Notes under the pieces: model-generated
Database searches by the model: none
Seen by the model: the letters and a program-made list of their open reading frames with translations, nothing else
Told to the model about the DNA's origin: nothing
Source: Sphaerolaimus hirsutus
Lineage: Eukaryota; Nematoda; Chromadorea; Monhysterida; Sphaerolaimidae
Length of the DNA: 64,000 bases
Reading direction: 5' to 3'
Assembly: GCA_964036195.1 (NCBI GenBank)
Contig: OZ038456.1
Span: 28,149,188-28,213,187 of the forward strand
In this document: positions 1-11,038 of the stretch, in pieces
Layout: each line of letters opens with the position of its first letter
How positions within the stretch are numbered: position 1 is the first letter of the stretch
Position numbers and translations under genes: made by a program

Positions 1-313
1 CTTGCCGGTGTAATGTGCGAGATAGGCAGTGTGCGTAATGGGTTTGTGTGCAGGATAGGCCGAAATGCGGGATGGGCCAGTGATCACACATTGTGTGTTG
101 ACACCCCCCCCCCCCGCAGCAGCCGCGTCCAGATATATGGGAGTTGCACATGCGGAATGAGCCACCGTATTTCATGAGCGGCATGGCGCGGCAAACTCAA
201 AGGGCACACAACAATGGATGTTATGAGTAACAACACGCAATGTGTGATCACTGGCCTATCCCGCACACAAACCCATCACGCACACTGCCTATCTCGCACA
301 TTACACCGGCAAG
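1..313. repeat. Palindromic repeat at window start
   Basis: Bases 1-~95 are the inverted complement of ~235-313 (TTGCCGGTGTAATGTGCGAG and onward). Between and beyond the arms the word TGCGG(G/A)ATAGGCC recurs in both orientations up to about 400. Confidence 0.85.
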
Positions 314-399
314 ATGCGGGATAGGCCAAAATGCGGAATGGGCAGGTAAATGTGCGGGATGAGCCAAAATGCGGAATAGGCCGATGTGCGGAATAGGCA

Positions 400-921
400 T
401 GCGCCGTTTTCATTGGTTTTGTGGCATTTTTATAGTCATTGCTTCTATTCCTGCATGCTATCATGTAAAAATAAGTTGTGATATGTTAGTGTAGTATAGA
501 ATATTCAGCCAATGTGCTCCCACATACTTCTACACTGGGAAACATTAGTCTCAATGTTTTAGCCTTCTCTTATAGCCTTAGGTTTAAGCACTATTTCATG
601 CCTAACTTCACTTGAAGTCACGAAACATTCACAAACAGCGATATACATAATGAGTCAACCAAAAAGAAATTTTTGGCAGAAATCACCACTTATCATGGTG
701 TCCCATGACTACACAGCCATTATATGGCTATATATCATAACAATTGCTGCCAAGTGTCTGATATACCTGTATATATTGATACAGAACCATATTTTGGAGC
801 TTTTTAGGGAACGTCTCGACATTTTTTGAAAAAAAAGCGAAAAAAGCGCGTTTTTTTAAAACAAAGCACTTTTTATATAAAAAAGCGGGGCCGTGAAAAA
901 AAGCGCTTTTTTCCATCCCTA
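400..921. mobile_element. TAGGGATGG-family hAT copy, partial
   Basis: Right end CCATCCCTA at 913-921. The interior matches 3170-3663. The left end runs into the GCGGGATAGGCC palindrome. It sits inside or beside the Tc1-like end at 922-952. Confidence 0.7.
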
Positions 922-2305
922 GTGGGGAGTCTCAACTATTCTGGCCGCTAGTATAATTCAATTAATGAAGTTGACAATTGAATATTTGAAAATTCAAACA
1001 CAAAGCATACAGTAGTCGCACACTGGACGTCATGTGGCCATTTCAGTTTTCACCAAGTCACGGTGTAAACCAGTGTGCGTAGAGGCACAACAGCAACTGC
1101 ACACCACAAACACCGCAACCGCCCAAAAAACTTTGGCAGTGTTCGAACCCGCAAACTTTCACGCACCACCGAGCCGCGGGAGGAAGTAAATTTGATGCAG
1201 GCAGCACTGGTGGCTGCGGCTAAGCCTTGATTGAAGTGCGTCAAACATTGCTCTATGCTACTTGGGTTTGATGGGCAATAGCTGCAAAAAAGCAACTGAG
1301 GCAGTGTCAACTGAAAAAGCAGTTTGCACATCTCGAGTTGGCCCGTGGCCAATATCGATATAGAAAGCAATACCGTTAAAATCATAACATTGATAAAATG
1401 ACAAACATAAAATACGTTTAAATCTGGTGCCGAAAACGCAGTAATCCGGTGTACACTATACATTTAATAACACGAAATGACAAAGTAGCAGAAACAGAAG
1501 CGTTAGAATAGAATAGCGCCAGAGAAATACACAAATGGAGCTCTCGGACATTGCCATTGCGGAATTTGATACGCGTGGCAATATCATCGCTTTGAAGCAA
1601 AAATATCTTAATTTCGCAGCTGTGGGCGTATTATGTTACCCCCAAACGCTCAAGCTCAACCCCGGGGCAGAATCTTTGGCTATTTACTATCCCCCGCCCA
1701 CCTCCACAAATCAACCACATATCTAGCTATTTAACACAAGAAATTTTTCATCAATTTTTGCTCAAAATCGCTCATTTTCATACATTTTTGCCGATTTTCA
1801 CCTTCAAAATCACTACATGTGCCTTATAGGCTATTTTTTGGTCATGTGTGCTTATATACCTATTTTTAGCGATTTTCCCCTTTTCTGCACCATACACTTG
1901 AAAAGCCTACTTAAACAAACAGACACACTCCATTGAACAACAAAAAATAGTTACATTGACTAACCAAATAACCCAAATAAATATCTGATTAATTGAAACA
2001 AGTAAACAACAGTTGCCCTAATTTATATTCACTGACGTTTCAAATATATGCACACTGGTCCTCCACACATCAGAAACATCAGAAAGCTATGCACAATTGA
2101 AAAAGGGGATTATGAATAGTGAAGGAAAAGCGACACGAGGCACGAAATAAGCGCATATCATCGATTGGTTGAAGTTTTTAGCTGGTGGTGGGGAAATGGC
2201 GCCAGCGCCATGACATTAGTGATATATTTACTGCCAGAAGGAAATGCACTTTTGCCAAGGCGGTACAGCATTTTCAAAGCATATTATACTCGGATGACAT
2301 CACGC

Positions 2306-3663
2306 TAGGGATGGCAAGCGCTTTTTTTTAAGCGCTTTTTTTAAAAAAACGCCGCTTTTAAAAAAAAAAAAGCGCTAGGGTCCCAACTAGGGTTGGAAAA
2401 AAAACGTTTTTTTTTTTTAAAAAAACGTTTTTTTTTAATAAAAAACGTTTTTTTTTAAAAGCTCCCAGATATGACCTTGTGTCAACATATATAGGTATAT
2501 CAGACAGTGGCAATACTCTGTGATGTTATATATGACCACATAATGTCTGTGGAGCCATGGGATAGCATTATAAGTGGTGATTTGTGTCAAAAATATCCAT
2601 TTTTCGTCGACATATTGTTCGTATATCGCCTTATAGTTGAATGTTCGTGACTTCAGGTAAAGTTTGGCACGGAATAGTGATCAAACAAGGTTATAAAACG
2701 AGGTTGTTGCTTTGGGAGTGAAGTTACACACTGTGGAGGTACATGGAAGCACATTACCTCAATATTATATACTACAGCAACATATGACGGCTTATTAACC
2801 CAAGGTAGCACATAGAAATGGATACTTTGATACTAAAAATGCCACAAAACCAATTAAAACAACCACCAATGTCAATTTGTGTGTGAAATTGCGCGCTTGC
2901 GCGCAAAAATTTTGCAAAATACCTAGTGCTTAGTACTAAAAATTTCGGTCGATGTTTTTTTTTTTAAAAAAACATTTCGGACGTCATGTTTTTTTTTAAA
3001 AAAAAACGTTTTTTTTTAATAAAAAACGTTTAAAAAAAAACATCGGCCAACCCTAGTCCCAACGCTTTTTTTTAAAAAAAAGCGCTGGCAAAAAATGTTG
3101 TACTTATGCACTAGGTATTTTGCTATTTTTTTGTGCGCAAGCGCAAAATTTCACATGCAAATTACCACTGGTGGCTGTTTTCATTGGTTTTGTGGCATTT
3201 TTAGTGTCATTGCTTCTATCCCTGCATGCTATCATGTAATAATAAGTTGTGATATGTTAGTGTAGTATAGAATATTCAGCCAATGTGCTCCCAAATACTT
3301 CAACAGTGGGGAAAATTAGTCTCAATGTATTAGCCTTCTCTTATAGCCTTATTTATAAGCACTATTTCATGCCTAACTTCACTCGAAGTCATGAAACATT
3401 CACAAACTGCGATATACATAATGAGCCAACATAAAAAGTAATTTTTTTGGCAGAAATCACCACTGATCATGTTATCCAATGTCTACACAGCCATTATATG
3501 GCTATATATCATCACAAGTACTGCCACTTGTCTGATATACCTGTATATATTGATATAGAACCATATTTGGGAGGTTTTTAGAGAACGTCTCAACATTTTT
3601 TGAAAAAAAGCGAAAAAAGCGCGTAGCGGGGCCGTTAAAAAAAGCGCTTTTTTTCCATCCCTA
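2306..3663. mobile_element. hAT-type element, TAGGGATGG ends, left arm only
   Basis: Ends TAGGGATGGCAAGCGC and GCGCTTTTTTTCCATCCCTA. Flanked by the 8-base duplication CATCACGC (2298-2305, 3664-3671). The right arm has a single copy of this word with no insertion (33217-33224). Internal AAAAAGCGCTTTTT words repeat. The element 2388-3055 is nested inside. No transposase frame. Confidence 0.9.
2388..3055. mobile_element. hAT-type element, TAGGGTTGG ends, nested
   Basis: Ends TAGGGTTGG and CCAACCCTA with duplication GTCCCAAC (2380-2387, 3056-3063). Near both ends are runs of the palindromic word AAAAACGTTTTT, likely transposase-binding repeats. A GCGCGCTTGCGCGC palindrome lies near the right end. 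Non-autonomous. Confidence 0.9.
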
Positions 3664-4850
3664 CATCACGCCGTACATTTTTCTGGAGGAAACACTCCAT
3701 CATGACGTGATCACTTTCGTCGCCATCATCTCTCGCCATCAAGTCATCACTTCGTCGTCATCACGCCTCCATAAGTTCTCGGCTGGCCGTCTGCCAGCCA
3801 AAGACATAACTCATATCTGTTTGTAGAGTATCGTGTCTGCCGAGTATACTATTTGACATAAAAAAATGCATTCTGCTAGATTTTTTTGAAAAAAAATTGT
3901 CATATATCGTCGCAACCTCAATTACAACATTTAATCCTTATCTCTTCCTACTTTTCGACCATTAACTTTGCAATTGAGGCCTCCAATTCTAAAAGTCGAC
4001 AAGTCCAAAATATGAAACTGTCTAGTTAGGCACGGAAACGTCATCTGGGGCTACCCCCGCACATTTAATTTTCCATTTTCATAAATTGTTTGACCTCACA
4101 CGGCTCTGGGGAAAAATGCAAAAAAATTGGGCAATAACTCGACTAGTCCACTTAGTTTTGGGCTAAAAGTCGACAAGTCCATCCTTCGTCTCCTGTTTTG
4201 TTGGGGAAAAAAGCAAGAAATGTGATAAGCCCACTGTGGACACCGATTTCTAAAAGTCGACAAGTCTATTAATTGCCCATAAGGCAGTCTCATCGTCGCT
4301 AGGAACAAAAATGTTCACGCGTGCAAGAAGTCGACAAGTCCAATTCCCTCCCCACAACAGTTTTGCTCTGACCAAATGGAATTATATGGACACCCCATTT
4401 TTCACATATAGGTTGAGAGTAGGGGCTGAAAATTTGAAACTTCATTGTCAACATATGGAACTTAATGGAAAGCATGAGAGAGCCCATTGGACACGCACCA
4501 CGGGCCTGGAATTGGGTCTGAAACTTGAAATGCGATATACTCAAAATCGCATTTTGTGGACTTGTCGACTTTTAGAATTAGAAGGCTCTGAATTAATACT
4601 CCATAATGCAAGATTAGCCGCTTGTGACATTAACCAAAATGACATTTTTCATAAATCTAACGGAAATTTTATTTTGTACGCTTACTTTTCAAAATCCAAC
4701 GCTTGTCGCTTGGCAAAGTTTTAACAAATTTACCCGGCGATAACAACAATCAACAACTAAATCTCACCGCAAATTTGAAAAAACACGCAAAATAAAACAT
4801 AAAACCACGTTTTTAAATTTAAAAAAAAAAACAGGAAAGAAATAACGAAC

Positions 4851-4983
4851 TGGCTTTCGGTCATAATGTCCGTCTCCGTGCGCCTGGCCACCGGGGCGAA
4901 TTGCTCCGTCTGCCTCTGGTAATCCTTGAAAAAAGTGCCAATGTTGTCGTCGAAATTGCCCACCAACTCCTCCAGCGATTGAC
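4851..4983 (-). CDS. FEZ exon 4, left-arm copy
   Basis: Acceptor after ATCAG, donor GTTCGT. Encodes SLEELVGNFDDNIGTFFKD and onward. Confidence 0.86.
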
Positions 4984-7900
4984 CTGATTTTAGAGTTTTT
5001 CAATCAAATGAATTCGTGATCAAATGTATATCTTTGAATAAAGCTCAGCCTCCGGGGGCCTGAGGCCACTCACAAGTACTGTAAAATGCCCTCTAAGATT
5101 CAGTAAAATAGTAACAGAAAATTTGGCATTTTACAGGGCCTTTCACACGACTTCTGACACTTTACATGACATTAACATTTTCCATGTATTTCCCACGACT
5201 TTTGACACTTTGCATGACATTAGACAGGGCATTTTACATAACTTTTGACCCTCTGCATGGCATTTTACAATCTTATATTTATTTATATATTCCAATTTTT
5301 TCTTAGTGATTGAAATATATTGAAATTATTTATATTTTATCCCAGTTTTTTTGAGATATTTGATTTTTTGAGAGTTTATATTTTATTACACTTTCACAAA
5401 ACACTCACCCAAATTCTCATCCAAAACTCCATGTGGCGAGTGGCTCCTAGACCGGGATCGAAAATGGACAAAGTTGTTGTGTCCATCGGTTAGCGAGTTG
5501 TCATTCAGTCGGTTGTTTTGGCACTTTGCCACGGCGCAGTCATCTAATAATGCGGTGCCTAGTGTAGGCCGCTGAAATGAGGGGTTTTTTCATTCAAAAA
5601 TCGGACGGTAAGATTTTGAAGCCAAATGAATATGAACGTGTCTAGTTTGAGGGGGTACTAGCTCAGATATATACCTATCCCTACGAGAAAATCCCGCTAA
5701 AAACCCAGACCACAAGGACCTTGCTAGGGGGTGGCCGAACCCCCTTCCACTCCACCCCGATAACGTAAAAATCAGTGGAAATTATAAAAAGTGAATAATG
5801 GACGTTTTTGCACTAAACAATGTGAACGGAAACCCCCTCATCTATTTTATGCCACTTTTCTGCCATCCGAGGGTGTTTTTAGACCTTTGTGAACTCTGAA
5901 TACCAGAATTATGGCCAAAATCTCGATCTCGAGCCAAAACAATGCTAATCCCGATCTCGATCCTGTGGCCTCAATCCCGATCCCAAATCTCAAAAAGCCA
6001 ATCCCGATCCCGAAAAGTCAATCCCGTTTGAATCCTAGGGGGGGGGAGGACGCCGCCGCTCACATTCGCCGTATACAATCCATCCGCCCACTCGAAAATG
6101 TTGGACACGTCCCTGCCACACCAGGATTTGGTCCGAAAAGTTGGAATTTCTCCTAATCTTTCACACAAAAATGTCACTTAGATGGATTAAGAACTCAAGT
6201 GGCATAAAATGCACATTGGAGGTTACAATTCACATTTGTCATTGCAATTTTTCACTTGTCATTTTGAATTTGTCACTTTTAACAGGATCGGGATGAGGGG
6301 CATTTGCAGGATCGGGATGGGGGTGGGGCCAGTGGACGAACATCGACGGTGCGTGTGGCCTGGCTGCGGGCACGGGCGTGCCTCGGTGCGCCCACGTGTG
6401 CCTCATTGCCGTTGCCATCGCTGGTGCGTCCCGCAGCGCCCAGTGCGTCGCCCAGCTGGAGGCGCGGCTGGGCGTGGGCAGAGTCGTCGCTGCACTCGTC
6501 GTCGTGCGCCGCCAGCGGCACCGCCGGCACGAACAGGTCCCCGCTGCACATCGCTGCCGGGGGGGGGGTTGAATTAGGACGCCGTGGATTGACGAAATGA
6601 TTTCGCTAAATCAAGTGTATAAAACTCTTCGCCAGGGTTGAATTGTCTAATGGTTGGCCATGTTTACACGATAAATTAGCGGCGACAAAGTTTTTAGAAT
6701 TTTAAGTTTCATATTTCAAGCAATAAGAGCTGTATTTTTGAGAAAAGATACAGACGTATACATAGATTTGCCACAGGGCCGTATCCAGCGGGGGCGGGGG
6801 GGGCTGCAGCCCCCCCCCCCTTCCCGGGGCGAGACCAGAAAGTGACAGGAAAAAGCGACTTTTTCAACCTCAGCGTAAAAAAATTTGCGCGCGAGCGCGC
6901 ATTCTTCACCAGACATAAGGTAATTATCATCAGATTTGCTCGATGTGGCCGCAAATCTTTATAAATACACTCAACGTTGTGCTTTTTGCTGTTTAGTATG
7001 TATATTTACGTACATATACAGCGTTCCATGGCGCTGGCTACAACGCCAATGGCACCATGACGTGGCGCTTACTAATGGTGCCAGCGCCATGGCGCCATTC
7101 CGCCACTATGTAGCTAAAATTTTAGGGGGGGGGGGCTGAGCCCCCCCCCCCCTCGCCGGCCTCCGTAAACAAGCAGCCCCCCCCCCCGCTCAAAAATCCT
7201 GGATACGTCCCTGATTTGCCAAGTATGCATAAATACTACATGAGTAAAACTACATGATAAACTTGAAAAAAATTTGGCCACTAATTTTTAACTGTAAACA
7301 CCGCCTCAACTTTACAATTAAAATATGCCTACATGCACTGGGTGAGGATTACGACATGCCTCTTCGCACGCTGCGCCAGCAATGTGTTTCTAAAAACTGA
7401 CGGGAAATTTTTTAAAAAGGTCGCATTTCAGATTCTGAGTCATGGGTGCATAAATTCATAAATTTCAATTTACTGCACAACTACTCTGCACTACACGCTC
7501 ATTTTGGCGGATTAAGAAATCCGAAAAATGGCGTTTTATATGCAGAGCACAGGTAAATTTGTATTGGATGCCGGATAATCAAGGATTTCGTCAAATAAAC
7601 CACCAGACGGCAACATCAATCAAAGATTTTTTTTTAGACAATATATGAACAGCGATTTCCTACTAATGTCTGGATAAAATTTTCTGGTTCATATTAAATC
7701 TAACGTAAATCACACCGCTCTACACCTCTGTAGGAAAAAAAATCGAACACATTTTCCCCACATTTTATCCAAACATATCCACAAATCGAGTATTTTATGC
7801 AACATTCCAACTTCATCAATATTTAGCTACCTTTTGCTCCTTATTTTTAACGATAAATTTCAAACTATTACAATGCATCGAATAGAAATGCGTTTTCTCT

Positions 7901-7991
7901 GGGTAAATCGGTCCAATCGATTAAACAAAAAAAAAAATCCAATTTTTCGCCACTCACCAGCCATGGCATCGTTGTAGCTTTTATTTTCCAT
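4851..7991 (-). CDS. FEZ1/unc-76: FEZ 5' half, left-arm copy (coding exons 1-4, partial)
   Basis: Mirror copy of the first four FEZ coding exons at complement(7958..7991), complement(6342..6553), complement(5409..5571) and complement(4851..4983). Exon lengths equal the right-arm copies and all frames are open, so nothing marks this as a pseudogene. Donors differ: exon 1 has GTGAGT here (GTTAGT on the right), exon 2 has GTTCGT (GTGAGT on the right). Exon 2 differs at several residues (for example RTVD versus RTAD) and exon 4 has VGNF versus VCNF. Exon 5 would lie left of position 1. It is either the other allele or a paralogue. Confidence 0.83.
5409..5571 (-). CDS. FEZ exon 3, left-arm copy
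   Basis: Acceptor TTTCAG, donor GTGAGT; same length and phases as the right copy. Confidence 0.78.
6342..6553 (-). CDS. FEZ exon 2, left-arm copy
   Basis: Acceptor GGCAG, donor GTTCGT, 70 open codons. The long frames on the opposite strand here are GC-rich shadows. Confidence 0.75.
6774..7213. mobile_element. hAT-type element, CAGGG(C/A)CGTATCC ends (left arm)
   Basis: Duplication ATTTGCCA (6766-6773, 7214-7221). Lies in intron 1 of the left FEZ copy. The same insertion is in the right arm (28972-29413), so it is older than the arm split. Confidence 0.9.
7958..7991 (-). CDS. FEZ exon 1, left-arm copy
   Basis: Same 11-residue start as the right copy, with consensus donor GTGAGT. Confidence 0.68.
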
Positions 7992-8889
7992 TATATCGAA
8001 GAAATATTTAGCAGACTAATAGAAATACACACAGAACAAATCGTTTTTTAATGGAAAATTAACATAAATTTATACACAAACATCGAACAGCCGCCGAGGG
8101 TTTCCCTTTTTACAATAAAATAATTTTTGGATATGGGATCACGGAAAATTATCCGTATGGAAACTTGGCAGCTCGCCAAAGCAGCCGTTTGGATACACCG
8201 CTTTGTACACATACGTCCCATACATGTGTCCACTAGTGCGTGAGTCGCCATGAGCGACCATCTCCGGTCGCTTAATCGTATTCCGCGGCCATTATCGGTG
8301 ACGCGGACGGAAATCCTGTTATTTACTCTCGTTTTCAATATCCAATTGTATACACGGTAACCAATACAAACTTGGAGTTGGGTTAAGTTCCCATACGTGA
8401 CCCGATCCGGAATCCGGACATTATGTGAACTTGGCACGTGTCCAACAACCCGTATGGATATGCCGTTTGTATACGGCCGTTGACGATGGTGAGGGGCGCT
8501 GCAGCCAGTGTGTTTGCGGCCATGAGCGACCATCTCCGGTGGCTCTATCACATCTGCGGACATTATCACTGACTCGGACGGAAATCCTGTGTCTTTTACT
8601 CTCGTTCTACAATATATAATCGTATCCAAATACATAAGAAGCCTTCATTGGTAAAATGCCAAGTTCACATAATGTCGGCGATCGTTGGATATGATGCAGG
8701 ATAGTTTTGGATACACGTGTTTGAGGAATACAAAATGAAGGTGTGACTTATAATTTGATTCATTTTCAAGTAAGAGAAGTACTTGTCGCTCTGAAATTCG
8801 CTGTCAAAAACCACCATATATTATTATTGCAGAATAGACCGTGGAAAACCATGACTCTGCAAAACTGAGAGATCGAACTTCTTTCGAAT

Positions 8890-9441
8890 TAGGGTGTCAA
8901 ATTTCCGTTTTCCGTTTCTGCTTTCCGCAGGCAAATTTTTTTCCGTTTCAGTTTCCGTTTTCCGGCTGCTAAATTTTTTTTCCGTTTCCGTTTTTCCCGC
9001 TCATTTTCCGTTTTCCGGCTAAAATTTCAGTTTTTCTGCCTTTTTCCGTTTTCCAGCTCAATTGTCTGTTTTTCCAACTTTTTTTTCATTTTCCGGCTCA
9101 ATTCTCTGTTTTCTGTTTCAGCCAAACTGGTAAACATGCATGCAGGTGCTCAATTATGTGAATTGTTTCTATTTCTAGCAAGATTTCTGCAAATTTTTTG
9201 ATTTCTGGAATAATTTCTGCAATTTTTTTGTTGTTTCCGGCAAAATTTCAGCAATTTTTTTCCGTTTCCGGCATAATTTCAGCAAATTTTTCCATTCCGT
9301 TTCCGTTTTCCGGCCTTTCATTTTTCCGTTTTCCGATTTCCGGCAGGTGCAAATTTTTTTCTGTTTCCGTTTTCCGGCAAGTGCAAATTTTTTTCCATTT
9401 CCGTTTCCGTTTTCCACCAAAAAGTTTTTGTTGACACCCTT
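8890..9441. mobile_element. hAT-type element, pyrimidine-rich, left arm only
   Basis: Ends TAGGGTGTCAA and TTGACACCCTT, duplication TTTCGAAT (8882-8889, 9442-9449). Empty site in the right arm at 27406-27413. The whole interior is a degenerate tandem of TTTCCGTTTTCCGG-type words, T/C on one strand and A/G on the other. Confidence 0.88.
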
Positions 9442-10240
9442 TTTCGAATTTTCGATTTTTTGGAGGTATTTTTGGTCGAAAATGGTTTTAAAAATGCAAA
9501 AATTTTACTCAAAATATCAATTTTGCATGGATTTTTTGTAGCGGCAGAATTCAATGTGCAAATATGTCCGTCGTCACAGTATAGACGCTGTAAAACATTA
9601 AGATGTATTCAAAATTCAGACTAAAAATTCGAAAATGCTATAATTTAATGCAAAAAAATCGAAAAGTAGGCAAAAAATTCGAAAATTCGAAAAGTAATCA
9701 AAAAGATTCGAAGGGTATTGAAGGGATATTTCGAGGGGGGGTTATTATTTCGCCAGAAATTTTTCAAACGGTTAGTTTTAGTAAAATTATTTTTACTAAA
9801 CATGTATATTATTTTTATTAAAATTGTATTTTATTTTTATTTTATTGATGTTTTATTTCATTTCATTTTATTTTATTCTGAAATGTGATTAATAAAATAA
9901 AATGAAACCATTTTACAAAAATTTTACAAATATTTTACAAAAATTTTACAAAAACTCAGGATCTTGGATGCAAGGCCATAAAACAATGCGCACTCTAGAA
10001 GCATGCAGATGAATACAAAAATTTTACTGTAGGCTTGTGACACCGGTTGCGATGAAGGTTATCTTGAATTTTGACCCTAGCGGGGGCCAGATGCATATAT
10101 AGCTAATTGCTCCTCCTGAGGGAAAGATAGCTAAGAATTTGTTGTTGTTGTTGTTTTTTGGGGGTGGAGGAGGGCTTGCGGAGTTCAATATATAGGCTTT
10201 TCAAGGTATGGAACGAAGAAAATGGGTGAAAAATAACATA

Positions 10241-10666
10241 CCGTATTACCTCGAATTAACCCCCCCCCTTGAATTAACCCCCCCCTCGAAATACCCCCCC
10301 TAAATTTCGGCTGAGGAAATAATAAACCCCCCCCCTCGAAATACCCCCCCCCTAAAACTGAGTGTAACGTGAACGTACATGACAAATACCGCAGTTTGTG
10401 TTCTGTACAATGCAGAACACACGTTAAAACTGATGATTAAGTGACGTTAGGGAAGGGTTTTTGTGTATATACAGTTATAGATGCCTATAAACACACATAC
10501 ATCTATGTAATTGTTAGATTTTTCTACGTATGCGTATGGGGAATTTTCGAAAATTTCTGGCGAAATAATAGACCCCCCCTCGAATAAACCCCCCCTCGAA
10601 TTATCCCCCCCTCAAATTTTGCTGGCGAAATAATAAACCCCCTGGGGGTATTTCGAGGTAATACGG
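10241..10666. mobile_element. TA-flanked element, CCGTATTACCTCGAA ends (left)
   Basis: Ends CCGTATTACCTCGAA and TTTCGAGGTAATACGG with TA on both sides. Poly-C runs separated by TCGAA(T/A)TA words follow each end. A conserved core contains GAACGTACATGACAAATAC and CAGAACACACGTTAAAAC. No coding frame. Confidence 0.85.
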
Positions 10667-11038
10667 TAGATAAGTGATTGTTAAAATGAAAATATATTAA
10701 AAGATATGAAAATTTGCAATTTTGAGCAAAAATATTTTTTAATCGCAACAATGAAAGCAACAACAAGGTACAAAGTTCTGCAAATTGGCAGCTAGAATCT
10801 TAGGCAGCAGGATAGAAAACTTTGAATAGAATATTGCAGACACTCAAGTTTTTGTAAAATTGTATTTTTATTTTATAAATTTTCCATTTTATTTTATTCT
10901 TCAATTTTCCATTTTATTTATTCATTTTTTTTCTTCTGAGATTTTGCCAACCCTGTTTGTAACGTGCACAAGTGTGGAAAAGTGCAACAATAAGCACCAT
11001 GTATAAGGTATTGTGCACAATCATGGCCATCTCCTCCG

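Noticed and set aside
1050-1463. 137-codon frame on the minus strand, with a 134-codon mirror at 35175-35579
   Set aside because: The frames share a stretch but diverge at the end by a small indel and contain no known domain; the segment includes tRNA-promoter-like words, so repeat origin is likelier.
4311-4724. 137-codon + strand frame
   Set aside because: In the right arm the same region is interrupted by a hAT insertion and is not open; no motif. It lies in intronic sequence of the left FEZ copy.
6209-6600. Long + strand frames opposite FEZ exon 2
   Set aside because: Shadows of a GC-rich coding exon on the other strand; composition (Arg, Ala, Cys runs) is typical of antisense frames.
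8048-8635. 195-codon open frame on the minus strand
   Set aside because: It lies across the two-unit tandem duplication, has no recognisable motif, and the right-arm counterpart is not open over the same length.
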